Assembly (NCBI RefSeq): GCF_021190915.1
Contig: NZ_JAIOAP010000015.1
Span: 62,001 to 126,000, forward strand
Reading direction: 5' to 3'
Length of the DNA: 64,000 nucleotides
Origin: Cohnella silvisoli
Lineage (GTDB): Bacteria > Bacillota > Bacilli > Paenibacillales > Paenibacillaceae
The notes beneath the pieces were generated by a model. The model made no database searches. It worked only from the letters and a program-made list of their open reading frames with translations, and was not told the DNA's origin. Below are positions 25,030-33,684 of this stretch, one piece after another (the first letter of the stretch is position 1; each line of letters opens with the position of its first letter). Both the position numbers and the translations under genes were made by a program.

Positions 25030-25845
25030 CTACCTATCGCTAATGGGAGGTTCATGATCCAACCAGTTCCACTCGTTATTCACGATAAAACGGCTGACTG
25101 CTTCATATGGCGTAATTCCCCAATCATGGAAGGAACGAACACACTCGACAAATGCACTAATCGTCTCCTTATTAGGGTTCCTAAGCATCAACTCCTGCAA
25201 CTTCATGTACGAATCTGGTTTTTTGGGTGCCTTTTCCAAGGTAATCATCATTGATTTATGGCATGGGAACAATATTCGGTTATAAGCGAGAATCAGTCTC
25301 CCTGCAAATAATGCAACTTGACTGACCGCATGTGATAATAAGTACGCATTGTTCAACGTTAAAGCTCGATCAGCAAAATAGCCTCCGTACAACTCCACTT
25401 GAGCGAAAAAATCCGAAAAGTTTCTCTCCCGATTAGATTCCGGATACACGGCAATGCGGCTAACAAGCTCAGTCAATTCAGGTATACGGGAAAATGCGAC
25501 CAACGCCCCTTCAAAAGAAGCTCGTGTTGGCTCGCTTCCTCTTTCTGCCGCAGCTCTCAGAAACGCATAATTAATGATTTTCCCGTCGTAATACCCTCCC
25601 TTGTACTCACACCCTTCTTCTTCATAATAAAATAAATGATCTCTCTGTTTTCGCTCTTCGAAGTGCTTATCTTCAACAACCAAATAACAATCAATGTCAG
25701 AATCTTCCCGTGCTAATCCTTTCGCTACCGAGCCAGCTATAATGACAGCCAAATAATCCGAATCTTGTTGAAATCGATTGATCAGGTAGGTAATGGCTTT
25801 CTTATGATGTTCTCTGATTCCGCTATTCTTAAGATACTCATTCAT
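25030..25845 (-). CDS. Nucleotidyltransferase-domain protein (aminoglycoside adenylyltransferase fold)
   Basis: 271 residues from ATG at 25845 (TGGGGGT 8 nt upstream). The polymerase-beta-type signature G38-S39 ... D50-x-D52 (AGSVAKGLAREDSDIDCYL) supplies the metal-binding acids. A helical C-terminal domain follows (NNAYLLSHAVSQVALFAGRLILAYN), as in ANT-like and kanamycin-type nucleotidyltransferases, which AMP-label small molecules or proteins. Substrate unknown; resistance should not be assumed. Confidence 0.75.
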   Translation of the reverse strand: MNEYLKNSGIREHHKKAITYLINRFQQDSDYLAVIIAGSVAKGLAREDSDIDCYLVVEDKHFEERKQRDHLFYYEEEGCEYKGGYYDGKIINYAFLRAAAERGSEPTRASFEGALVAFSRIPELTELVSRIAVYPESNRERNFSDFFAQVELYGGYFADRALTLNNAYLLSHAVSQVALFAGRLILAYNRILFPCHKSMMITLEKAPKKPDSYMKLQELMLRNPNKETISAFVECVRSFHDWGITPYEAVSRFIVNNEWNWLDHEPPISDR

Positions 25846-25883
25846 ATTTGAACCCCCAGTATTTGTTATAACTTCATTCAAAA

Positions 25884-25918
25884 AAGAGAGCGTGACGGTT
25901 TAACCGCTTCGCTCTCTT
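25884..25918 (-). terminator. Intrinsic terminator of the esterase operon
   Basis: AAGAGAGCG (25884-25892) pairs with CGCTCTCTT (25910-25918); on the minus strand the hairpin is followed by TTTTTGAATG. It lies 7 bp past the esterase stop. Confidence 0.8.
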
Positions 25919-25925
25919 AAATGGT

Positions 25926-27320
25926 TTATTTCACAGGAAAACGGTAGAAGGCCAGAGGAGGCATATAGGTCAAGCTATCGAGAGGAAAATAAGCCGCCGG
26001 GTTTCTTTCGTATCCCCCGTTAACATAGGCTTGCCCCTTCAGAGGACGCTCCGGAGTTACTCGAATGGTGTTTTTGCCGGATATTGACCACTCAAGCACT
26101 TGGACACTGCCCTCTTCGTCTTCCAAAGTGAAGACCGGCTGATTCGGTCCGATGGATAACAGATAGCCGCCTACATGATCGTAAACGACTTCCAACGTCT
26201 GCTTGCCTGCTTCGTCCGTGACGATTCGAGCTTCGCTGATTTCTGGTGCATTGTAGTGGATCTCTTTGCCATAGACGGTTGCAAGAGCCGCCCTAGCCAT
26301 TCTCTCTCCAATGAGCAGATTGCCTGCGGGACTATTATGAATTTCGTCGGACAGCGAACAATCGATTGCCGGAATAAGGGTGACATGCGGAATCGTTCGC
26401 GCAGCTGTTCTCTGCTGTTCCCTCACCGTGCCCCATGAGCGATTGTCTTCGAGCGTGGCATTAAATGCAGTGTGACGGTTTAACTGAACCGTCATGAAGG
26501 GAAGAATGGCATCCTTCAAATCTCGCCTTAACCCCGCGACCATGACACCGAACCTTTCCGCATAAGTATTGCTCTCGTCCGGATTGCAGTCGCTGCATCC
26601 TTGATACCAAAGAACTCCTTTAACGGATCCGCCTGCCGCCTTCACGATATTCAACAGATTACGGTAAAGCGTACCTTCTTCCTCCGGATTCCACGCTCGC
26701 AGCGGCGATCCGCCAAGAGCGGTTTGCACAAGACCGATCGGATAGCCGGTTTCCCGTTTAACGAGCCGGGCAAATGCGAGAAACGGAGAATGGCCAGGAT
26801 TAGCCGTCTCGCGATTCTCGATATGAAGCGTGTTCGTCGATTCGTTGAAGGGATGGGTTGCCAAGTCCCACTGCCCGTTATTCCGGAATAAGTGAATACC
26901 CATCTCAGGTGCGTCGTTAATAGGCCCTTTACCGTAACCCGCGGCATTGCTCTGTCCGGCAATGATCCATAGATCACCGACGCCTACGTGGTGTACCATA
27001 TCTCCGCGTATGCCCCATTCAATCTCTCGATTGCCGTCGATTTGCAAACACGTCTCGATACGGTACAATCCCCCCGCAGGCACCTGCTCTAACCGGACAC
27101 TCCAGGTTTGCCCTTCTCCCATCGTTGCCAACGCCCAGTCACGAACCGTCTCGGCCGAGTCCTCTCTAACTACACGAACGCATACTTGCGCTGCCGCTAC
27201 CTTATCCTTCATCGACCAAATTCCCGCAAGCTCAACAGAAGCTGCACCATTATGCTGTTGAATAATCGACCACGACTGCGGCCCTTGTTTGATCATAACC
27301 CCAATCTGTTCATTTCCCAT
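25926..27320 (-). CDS. SGNH-type carbohydrate acetylesterase (sialate O-acetylesterase family)
   Basis: 464 residues from ATG at 27320, with GGTGG at 8 nt. A beta-sandwich N-terminal region (about 1-110) precedes the SASA/CE6-type hydrolase: block I LWIIAGQSNAAGYG holds the nucleophile Ser, block II region QTALGGSPLRAWNP, block III LWYQGCSDCNP, and an Asp-x-x-His type end in DEIHNSPAGN. Such enzymes remove acetyl groups from acylated sugars. No signal peptide, so it should act on imported sugar. Last gene of a leftward group with a Gfo/Idh/MocA oxidoreductase and a DUF72 protein. Confidence 0.8.
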   Translation of the reverse strand: MGNEQIGVMIKQGPQSWSIIQQHNGAASVELAGIWSMKDKVAAAQVCVRVVREDSAETVRDWALATMGEGQTWSVRLEQVPAGGLYRIETCLQIDGNREIEWGIRGDMVHHVGVGDLWIIAGQSNAAGYGKGPINDAPEMGIHLFRNNGQWDLATHPFNESTNTLHIENRETANPGHSPFLAFARLVKRETGYPIGLVQTALGGSPLRAWNPEEEGTLYRNLLNIVKAAGGSVKGVLWYQGCSDCNPDESNTYAERFGVMVAGLRRDLKDAILPFMTVQLNRHTAFNATLEDNRSWGTVREQQRTAARTIPHVTLIPAIDCSLSDEIHNSPAGNLLIGERMARAALATVYGKEIHYNAPEISEARIVTDEAGKQTLEVVYDHVGGYLLSIGPNQPVFTLEDEEGSVQVLEWSISGKNTIRVTPERPLKGQAYVNGGYERNPAAYFPLDSLTYMPPLAFYRFPVK

Positions 27321-27335
27321 TTGTCGCACCACCGT

Positions 27336-27464
27336 TTATGAGTTTTCGAAAGGCTTTTTAACCAAATATAATCCCGATAGAAACCCTAGTAAAGCAATAA
27401 TTGCCATACCCCTGTAAAGCATAGCGCCGCCATATTCGTCGATTAACCTGGTGACTACAGACAC
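27336..27464 (-). pseudogene. Small membrane ORF, probable remnant of an MFS transporter C-terminus
   Basis: 42 codons from GTG (27464) to TAA (27338-27336). It reads SVVTRLIDEYGGAMLYRG then a single hydrophobic helix AIIALLGFLSGLYLV and a basic tail, as in the last helix of sugar MFS permeases. AGGGGAG (27476-27470), overlapping the stop of the preceding oxidoreductase gene, stands 5 nt before the GTG, so it could still be translated. I favour a deleted transporter gene; a genuine 42-residue membrane protein is the alternative. Confidence 0.45.
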
Positions 27465-27474
27465 GGCGACTCCC

Positions 27475-28464
27475 CTATATCCGATCCGCAGGATAGATCA
27501 ACCCTATCTGCTTCCGAGCTTCATCCATGATCTCTATAACCTTCAAGGAATTCGCATGGGAGTTAACCGAAGATTGCTTGGCTCCGCTCTTAATCAACTG
27601 AATGAACTCTTGAACCTCGTAATACATCGCATTGTCCGCTTGCGGTTCGGTGAGCTCCTCGACCTTGCCGTCGCGATATCGGATTTGCACTTTGTCCGGT
27701 CTGCTGATTTTATCGAACACGATCGTCCCGTTCTCCCCTTGAATCTCTGCGCTCGCATAAGAATCGACGATTTTGGAGTATTGAATGACCGCATCCATGT
27801 CTTTATAGGAGAGCAGCAGACTTCCCGCCCCATCTACACCGGAGTCTAGCATCAGTCCGTTTGCCTGGATCCGCTCGGGCTGCCCGAACAGAACGACTAG
27901 CGGATAAATGCAATACACGCCCAAATCCATTAAAGCGCCATTCGAAAATAGAGGGTTAAACGCGTTCGGGATCTCCTCGCCTCTCTTATAGATGTCATAA
28001 CGCGAAGAGTATTGGCAGTAGCTTGCGAAGTACCTGCGGACGGGCCCGATTTTATGTAGATTATTCTGGATTACGAGGAAGTTCGGCGTAAAAGTAGACT
28101 TCATGGCTTCCAACAACACCACGCCATTAACGCTCGCTGCCTCCAACATTCGCCGCACCTCATGCGCGTTCGAGGCAAGCGGTTTCTCGCACAACACATG
28201 TTTCCCATGATTCATGCACAAGATGGCATAATCCGCATGAAGGGAATTCGGGCTCGCTATGTAGACGGCATCCAGTTCGGAGCTAGCCGCGAATTGTTCC
28301 AGATTCGTATAGACGTTAGGAATATCGTGCTTACCCGCGAATTGACGCCCTTTCTCTTCCGTGCGGGAGTACACGGCGGTTAGCGTGAAATCCCCGATCT
28401 GACGAGCTGCATTAATGAAGTCTTCCGTAATCCAGTTCGTTCCGATGATGCCGAATCTGATCAT
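27475..28464 (-). CDS. Gfo/Idh/MocA-family oxidoreductase
   Basis: 329 residues. N-terminal NAD(P)-binding Rossmann domain (FGIIGTNWITEDF, about 4-16), the family EKP signature (LCEKPLASNAHEV, Lys near 95), and a C-terminal alpha/beta substrate domain with the active-site block GALMDLGVYCIYPL. These enzymes oxidise or epimerise sugars, inositols or amino sugars with a tightly used cofactor in the cytoplasm. It is followed by the transporter remnant and the acetylesterase, so the unit probably once imported, deacetylated and oxidised one sugar. Confidence 0.85.
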   Translation of the reverse strand: MIRFGIIGTNWITEDFINAARQIGDFTLTAVYSRTEEKGRQFAGKHDIPNVYTNLEQFAASSELDAVYIASPNSLHADYAILCMNHGKHVLCEKPLASNAHEVRRMLEAASVNGVVLLEAMKSTFTPNFLVIQNNLHKIGPVRRYFASYCQYSSRYDIYKRGEEIPNAFNPLFSNGALMDLGVYCIYPLVVLFGQPERIQANGLMLDSGVDGAGSLLLSYKDMDAVIQYSKIVDSYASAEIQGENGTIVFDKISRPDKVQIRYRDGKVEELTEPQADNAMYYEVQEFIQLIKSGAKQSSVNSHANSLKVIEIMDEARKQIGLIYPADRI

Positions 28465-28487
28465 GAGTCTGTGATGTTCCCTTCTTT

Positions 28488-29336
28488 TTAGAGGTTGAAT
28501 AGATCGATTTGCATGGGCAGCTCTTGAACAGGTAAATCCAGCATGCGCATAAGCTGTTTGGCGTTTCCTGCCGCATGTCCACCGGAATTATTGTTGAAAA
28601 TAATCCCCACTACCGTAGACTGCGTGCGCAATTGTTCGATTCGATCAAGCCATTCGCTCAATTCTTCTTCATTATAATCGTACAAATAACGAACCTCTCT
28701 CCAGTTCGGCGCACTGCTCTGACTCCAGCCCCCAACGTTCCTTCCATGCATCCGAATGAGCGTAAACTCCGGATGAGTCGCTTCCGGTACGGTAGGCACT
28801 GATCCCACACCGGCCTGCGGTTCATCGCAAACGCTATGAATCCAGCCTTCCTCTCTCATGAACGAGAGCGTCTTCTCCCGGAATTCCGGCACGAACCAGC
28901 TCTGATGGCGGAACTCTAGCGCGCAAGGGTATCCTTCCATCCTCTTCTTCGTATCTCGGAGCACGCGAACATTTTCCTTAGTGCAGTCGAACCAAGGCGG
29001 ATATTGAAACAGCGCCGCGGATAACTTGCCCGCTTGCATAACAGGCTCAAGGCTTTCGCGAAACGCCGAGTACATGTCATCGTCATTCTCATAATAGGGT
29101 TTTCCCCGCAAATGTCCCGTTATCCCCTGATAGGCTTTCACGATAAAACGAAAGCTTTCCGTTGTTTCCTGTGCATATCGGGCCATTCGATCTTTAGGCT
29201 GGACCGCATAGAACGAACTGTCCATCTCCACGATCGGCAATTGCTCGCTATAGCCTCTCAGCTTGTCCTTCGCTCCGGTTCCTGGCGGATAGAGAGTATC
29301 GTGGTCCCCCCATCCCGCCAAGCCAACGAGAATCAT
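28488..29336 (-). CDS. DUF72 (YecE-like) family protein
   Basis: 282 residues, ATG at 29336 behind GAAGGTGA. Recognised by LVGLAGWGDHDTLYPPG at the N-terminus, IVEMDSSFYAVQPKDRM, FQYPPWF, ALEFRHQSWF, and IIFNNNSGGHAAGNAKQL at the end: the TIM-barrel DUF72/YecE pattern. Biochemical role is unproven. First gene of the leftward unit with the oxidoreductase and esterase; the 78-bp repeated element lies 119 bp upstream. Confidence 0.85.
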   Translation of the reverse strand: MILVGLAGWGDHDTLYPPGTGAKDKLRGYSEQLPIVEMDSSFYAVQPKDRMARYAQETTESFRFIVKAYQGITGHLRGKPYYENDDDMYSAFRESLEPVMQAGKLSAALFQYPPWFDCTKENVRVLRDTKKRMEGYPCALEFRHQSWFVPEFREKTLSFMREEGWIHSVCDEPQAGVGSVPTVPEATHPEFTLIRMHGRNVGGWSQSSAPNWREVRYLYDYNEEELSEWLDRIEQLRTQSTVVGIIFNNNSGGHAAGNAKQLMRMLDLPVQELPMQIDLFNL

Positions 29337-29454
29337 GATTTCACCTTCGCTTCCATTCGCCGACGCTTAATTAACATTACCCTGATAGTAAAACTTTACA
29401 GAACATACTTCAAGTGCCTCTTGGCTCGCGGCGCGAAATATTGCTTTTCCGCAC

Positions 29455-29532
29455 ATTTTCCTCATACCCCGATTTTTCAACGGATACTATCATCAACTTT
29501 TCGTCAAAATTGTAAGCGCACGATTAAATCTG
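29455..29532 (-). promoter_or_regulatory. Repeated 78-bp upstream element, copy 1
   Basis: This segment matches 38986..39063 without gaps at 61 of 78 positions by hand count, with fully conserved blocks ATTTTCCTC, ATTTTTCAAC and TCAACTTTTCGT (plus-strand reading). TTGTAAGCGCACGAT (29510-29524) resembles a catabolite-response (CcpA) site with one mismatch. On the minus strand two GTTGA motifs are spaced 16 bp apart. In both places a minus-strand gene starts about 110-120 bp downstream, so it is probably their shared promoter/operator. Confidence 0.6.
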
Positions 29533-29602
29533 CCGACCGCGAAGCTCCAGATTCAGAATATCCTTTATACTCAAGAAAGAACATCAGGAAGGAGCACCTC
29601 GT

Positions 29603-30448
29603 ATGAAAGCCGATTTCTACGAATCCCCTCATTTTTACATCAGCCGCAAAAATATCACGAAGTCCGCAATGCCCAATCTGCACTACCATGACGGTTATGA
29701 AATCCTTTATTTAATCTCGGGCGAGCTGAGTTATCTGATCAAGGAAACCACCTACCACATCCTCAACGGCATGCTGCTGCTAATTAATAAAAACGAGCTT
29801 CACAAGCTAATCAATCCGCAAGCCAAGCCGTTCGAACGCGTTACTCTGCTGATGAAAAAGGAGTTCGCCAACGATTTGCTCGGCATCCCCTGGATGTCCA
29901 GGCTGTTCGCCAACTTCGACACGCCCTTCAACGCCATTCGGCTGAATACGGGCGATCAACATAAGATCGAGTCGCTGTTCGATCAGATGATCGCGGAGTA
30001 CAAAAGCGAAGATCCCGTTTCCGACCAATATTTGAAAGCTCTGCTTCTTGAACTGATGCTGTTCGTTCAGCGCAAGCTGAATGGCATTCAACAAGCATCC
30101 GCCGCCGAAACGACGCCGATTCATAAAAAAATATGGGGCATCGTCGAGTATATCCACCGCAACTATGCGGACCGTCTCACCCTTGACAGCATTACGGAAA
30201 ACTTCGATATCAGCCCCTCCTATTTCTGCAAAACGTTCAAAAACAGCACCAACCTGTCCTTCGTGCAATACTTAAACAACGTCCGGGTCAAAGAAGCCAA
30301 GAAGCTGCTCAAGTCGAGCAGCTTCAAGGTTGCCGAAATCGCCGAGCAAACCGGCTACGACAACGCGACGCATTTCGGCCGCGTATTCAAAGAGCTGACA
30401 GGCGTAACTCCACTCAAGTATCGCAGAACAATGGGCGAAAAAAACTGA
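29603..30448 (+). CDS. AraC-family regulator with cupin domain
   Basis: 281 residues, ATG at 29603 behind AAGGAGCACC. Cupin sensor at about 15-95 (MPNLHYHDGYEILYLISGEL, with metal/ligand-type His), then the double HTH at about 180-275 (LTLDSITENFDISPSYFCKTF; AEIAEQTGYDNATHFGRVFKELTGVTP). It precedes a sugar ABC importer on the same strand by 30 bp and very probably activates it. Confidence 0.9.
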   Translation: MKADFYESPHFYISRKNITKSAMPNLHYHDGYEILYLISGELSYLIKETTYHILNGMLLLINKNELHKLINPQAKPFERVTLLMKKEFANDLLGIPWMSRLFANFDTPFNAIRLNTGDQHKIESLFDQMIAEYKSEDPVSDQYLKALLLELMLFVQRKLNGIQQASAAETTPIHKKIWGIVEYIHRNYADRLTLDSITENFDISPSYFCKTFKNSTNLSFVQYLNNVRVKEAKKLLKSSSFKVAEIAEQTGYDNATHFGRVFKELTGVTPLKYRRTMGEKN

Positions 30449-30478
30449 AATATGTTCAAAGGAACGAGGAGGCTCATC

Positions 30479-31834
30479 ATGTTCAACAATAATCGATTGC
30501 GGCGCCTGCTGCGGCTTGCGGGCTGTTTCCTGGTCATTCTTTCTATGCTGGCGGGGTGCGCCGGCGGCGGGTTCGGAGCCGCGTCTTCGCCGGCCGCTTC
30601 GGAGCAGGCGGAGCTGGTCTGGTTGATGTCCACCGATCCGGTCAAAAACAAGTGGCAGGAGAAGACAGTCGCCGAATTCGGGCACACTCACCCCCATATC
30701 CGAATCAAGCTGCTGAACGTTCCTTACGAACAGTTCGATCAGAAACTCGCCGCCCTGATCGCAAGCGGCAATGCGCCGGACATCTGGAATCCGAATCAGG
30801 CGGATAGCGGCTTCGCCACCTATTTGCAAATGGGCGCTCTGCTGGATTTATCTCCCTATTACGAGAACAGCAAGGCCGAAATGAACGGATTGGACGTAAA
30901 GATGATGGACATTTACAGAGTGAACGGCAAGCTTTACGGCGTCCCTTACATCAGCAACGCTACCTATTTTTATTACAACAAGGATCTGTTCGATCAGGCA
31001 CAGCTCCCCTACCCGCCGACGAACTGGGACGATACGACATGGACGTTCGAGACGATGAGAGACGTTGCCCGCCGGCTGACGTTGGCAACCGATAACCCCG
31101 AGACGCATATTTACGGCGTCATGCACGAGCTTTCGCCCAATGCGTTATCTTGGGCGTTCGGCGGAGATCTGCTGCCCGCCGACGCCTATGAAACCGGCTT
31201 GATACGCAAACCGAACGTCGTCACCGCGGAAAATACGGCCGCGATCCGCTACTTCAGCGAACTTGCGCTCACGGACGGCGTTTCCCCAAGCCATCAGGCG
31301 CTTAGCTCGGCTTATACGCTCGGCAATCCGTTCCTGTCCGGCAAAATCGCGATGACCATAACGGGCGGATGGGGATTGCGCTCTTACCAGAGCGCGGACT
31401 TTCGCTGGGGCGTAGCCGCAGTGCCTTATCATGAAGGTCGACAAGTGCCGCTGTATGTGGATCCCTGGTCCATTTCGGCAGCAACGAGTCATCCTGACGA
31501 AGCGTGGGAATTCGTCAAGTTCTTGACCTCTCCGGATGGCGGCGCCGGAAGCTACATGACGGATGTCGGCCGAACGCCTGCGGAATCCGGCCTGCTCACG
31601 CAATGGTACGAGGCGACGGCCGCGGAGCTTGACATGGACGCGCGGGACCTCAAGGAAGTACACGAAGGGGCGCTCAAGTACGGACGGAGAGCGGATAACC
31701 ACCTGATTGCCTATTATCCGATCATTCTGGACACGATGAATCAAAGCCTGGGGCCCGTGTGGAACGGAACGACAAGCGTAGAGGAAGGATTGGCCGATAT
31801 GCAGCGCAATCTTGAGTCCCTGCATCTTGAATGA
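30479..31834 (+). CDS. Lipoprotein solute-binding protein of a sugar ABC importer (family 1)
   Basis: 451 residues from ATG at 30479, chosen by GAGGAGG at 7 nt. Signal with lipobox LAGC, Cys27. Family 1 motifs: GNAPDIWNPNQADSG, YGVPYISNATYFYYNKDLFDQA, TWTFETMRDVARRLT, SGKIAMTITGGWG, AWEFVKFLTSPDGG. Binds a mono- or oligosaccharide outside the membrane and delivers it to the two permeases that follow. Its 3' end overlaps the first permease gene. Confidence 0.9.
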   Translation: MFNNNRLRRLLRLAGCFLVILSMLAGCAGGGFGAASSPAASEQAELVWLMSTDPVKNKWQEKTVAEFGHTHPHIRIKLLNVPYEQFDQKLAALIASGNAPDIWNPNQADSGFATYLQMGALLDLSPYYENSKAEMNGLDVKMMDIYRVNGKLYGVPYISNATYFYYNKDLFDQAQLPYPPTNWDDTTWTFETMRDVARRLTLATDNPETHIYGVMHELSPNALSWAFGGDLLPADAYETGLIRKPNVVTAENTAAIRYFSELALTDGVSPSHQALSSAYTLGNPFLSGKIAMTITGGWGLRSYQSADFRWGVAAVPYHEGRQVPLYVDPWSISAATSHPDEAWEFVKFLTSPDGGAGSYMTDVGRTPAESGLLTQWYEATAAELDMDARDLKEVHEGALKYGRRADNHLIAYYPIILDTMNQSLGPVWNGTTSVEEGLADMQRNLESLHLE

Positions 31835-32747
31835 GTCGAGGAAGGATACCGTCGCCTTCTGGCTGTTCGTGTCTCCCTGGGTATGCGGATTTGCGCTGTT
31901 CAGCGGCGAGCCGTTGATCGCCTCCGGTCTGCTCAGCTTTACGAATTACTCGCTGTTTGCGCCTCCTTCGTTTGCGGGGTTGGACAATTATTCAGCGCTT
32001 CTGAACGACGCGCTGCTTGCCAAATCACTGAAGGCAACTTTGGCTTATACGCTGCTGGCCGTGCCGTTTCATCTCGTTAGCACGCTTGCGCTTGCGCTTC
32101 TGCTCCATTCCGCCGTTGTCGGACAAGCGCTGCTGCGCACCTTGTATTACCTGCCGAGCCTCGTGTCGGGAATCGCCGTCGCGCTGCTGTGGTCCTCGCT
32201 CATGGACCCTCATTCCGGCTTTATCCATACCTTTCTATCCTCCGTGCTAGGCCTGAAAGGACCGCTGCTGCTGCAAAATCCGAAATCCGTTATCCCCTCC
32301 ATCGTGGTGATGGATTTGACTTCGCTCGGAAGTACGACTTTGATCTTCCTAGCCGCGCTGCAAGTATTGCCAGCCGAGTTATTTCACGCAGCCAAGATCG
32401 ACGGAGCGGGCAGGCTCAAGACGCTGTTTAAGATTACGCTGCCGCTGCTGTCGCCGGTGTTGCTGTTCAATGCGGTTATGGACGTTATTTCCTCCTTGCA
32501 GGTTTTTACGCCCGCTTATATCGTGACGAAAGGCGGACCGGAATGGAGTTCCTATTTCTACGTTTATTACTTGTTCAGAGCCGCTTTCTTTCAATTCGAC
32601 ATGGGCTATGCTTCGGCTATGGCATGGATCCTGCTGCTGCTTACATTCGCGTCGATCTGCCTGATCGTGGCTTTGACCAGACCGTTCGTCTATTACGAGA
32701 ATAAACCGGCAGCGAGCAATAAAGGAGGACGTCGCCATGTTGTTTGA
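31827..32747 (+). CDS. Sugar ABC transporter permease (MalF/UgpA type)
   Basis: 306 residues if TTG at 31827 is used, overlapping the binding-protein stop (TTGAATGA); another TTG at 31812 is also in frame, and neither has a clear ribosome site, so the start depends on coupling and is uncertain. Six helices starting with FWLFVSPWVCGFALF; GLDNYSALL signature; EAA loop FHAAKIDGAGRLKTLFKITLPL. Pairs with the next gene product. Confidence 0.85.
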   Translation: MNESRKDTVAFWLFVSPWVCGFALFSGEPLIASGLLSFTNYSLFAPPSFAGLDNYSALLNDALLAKSLKATLAYTLLAVPFHLVSTLALALLLHSAVVGQALLRTLYYLPSLVSGIAVALLWSSLMDPHSGFIHTFLSSVLGLKGPLLLQNPKSVIPSIVVMDLTSLGSTTLIFLAALQVLPAELFHAAKIDGAGRLKTLFKITLPLLSPVLLFNAVMDVISSLQVFTPAYIVTKGGPEWSSYFYVYYLFRAAFFQFDMGYASAMAWILLLLTFASICLIVALTRPFVYYENKPAASNKGGRRHVV

Positions 32748-33609
32748 AGCAAACCGGACAGCGCGCTTCGTGCGAATAGGCCGAAGCGCGCTGCGCTATT
32801 CGTTCCTGTATGCCGCGCTCGGCTTCATCTGCTTCCCGCTGCTCTGGATGCTGTCCGCCTCGCTCAAATCGACGGCGGAAATTTACCGGTATCCCATGAG
32901 ACTGCTCCCGGCAAAGCCGCAGTGGAACAATTACGTCCACATCTTCGAGATGGCTCCGCTGGGACGCTTTCTGCTTAATTCCTTCTGGTACGCCGGCGTG
33001 ACGGCACTCGCGACCGTTGCCGCCTCTTCGCTGGCCGCATATGCATTCGCGCGACTGCCCGCAAGGGGAAGCCAAGTCTTGATGGTTTTGACATTAGCCA
33101 CGCTGCTGCTCCCGGGGCATGCGACGATGATTCCGCAATACCTGTTGTTCAACGAGCTGCAATGGATCAATTCATACTTGCCGCTGGTTATTCCGGCGTT
33201 CGCAGGCAGCGCCTATTATATTTTGCTGATTCGCCAATTTTACACGGGCATTCCAAGGGAGCTTGAGGACGCCGTGAAAATAGACGGGGGCGGCAGGCTG
33301 CAAATTTATACGCGAATTATGCTCCCGCTTTCCGTTCCTCCGCTAGTCACTTCGCTGCTGCTGGAATTTATCGGGCGCTGGAACGATCTGTTCAGTCCGC
33401 TGCTGTATTTGAACGACGAGCGGCTGTACCCCGTCGCGCTTGGTCTTACGAGCTTCTCCTCCCAATACGGCGCGACGCCTTGGCCGCATGTGATGGCTGC
33501 ATCGACTATAGCGCTGCTACCGCTGCTGCTGCTCTTCTTCCTCACACAGCGATATTTTTTGAGGGACAATCCCGTTGTTGTTTTCCAAAAAAGATCAAAT
33601 TCATTTTAA
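32737..33609 (+). CDS. Sugar ABC transporter permease (MalG/UgpE type)
   Basis: 290 residues, ATG at 32737 behind AAGGAGGACG, overlapping the previous gene by 11 bp. Six helices; WNNYVHIFE N-terminal signature; EAA loop LEDAVKIDGGGRLQIYTRIMLPL; tail FFLTQRYFLRDN. Last gene of the operon; a strong terminator follows. No ATPase gene is present. Confidence 0.9.
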   Translation: MLFEANRTARFVRIGRSALRYSFLYAALGFICFPLLWMLSASLKSTAEIYRYPMRLLPAKPQWNNYVHIFEMAPLGRFLLNSFWYAGVTALATVAASSLAAYAFARLPARGSQVLMVLTLATLLLPGHATMIPQYLLFNELQWINSYLPLVIPAFAGSAYYILLIRQFYTGIPRELEDAVKIDGGGRLQIYTRIMLPLSVPPLVTSLLLEFIGRWNDLFSPLLYLNDERLYPVALGLTSFSSQYGATPWPHVMAASTIALLPLLLLFFLTQRYFLRDNPVVVFQKRSNSF

Positions 33610-33630
33610 GCTTGACAACCTAATTAATTA

Positions 33631-33666
33631 CGTCAAGCCCCCGGCTCATATGCCGGGGGCTTGACG
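33631..33666. terminator. Strong bidirectional terminator between convergent units
   Basis: A perfect 15-bp GC-rich stem (33631-33645 with 33652-33666) closes the loop TCATAT. It separates the rightward importer operon from the leftward phosphoesterase gene. Confidence 0.85.
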
Positions 33667-33684
33667 TTAAAGATCGTATAAAAC

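Noticed and set aside
25030..25845. Calling the nucleotidyltransferase an antibiotic-resistance gene
   Set aside because: Only the generic fold and metal-binding motif are visible; many relatives have no resistance role and the context gives no hint.
30272..30829. 185-codon minus-strand frame across the AraC/lipoprotein boundary
   Set aside because: Antisense to two clear genes; no ribosome site or family features.
31145..31825. 226-codon minus-strand frame antisense to the sugar-binding lipoprotein
   Set aside because: Lies wholly within a well-supported gene in GC-rich codons; composition makes long antisense frames common here, and the protein is Arg-rich low-complexity.
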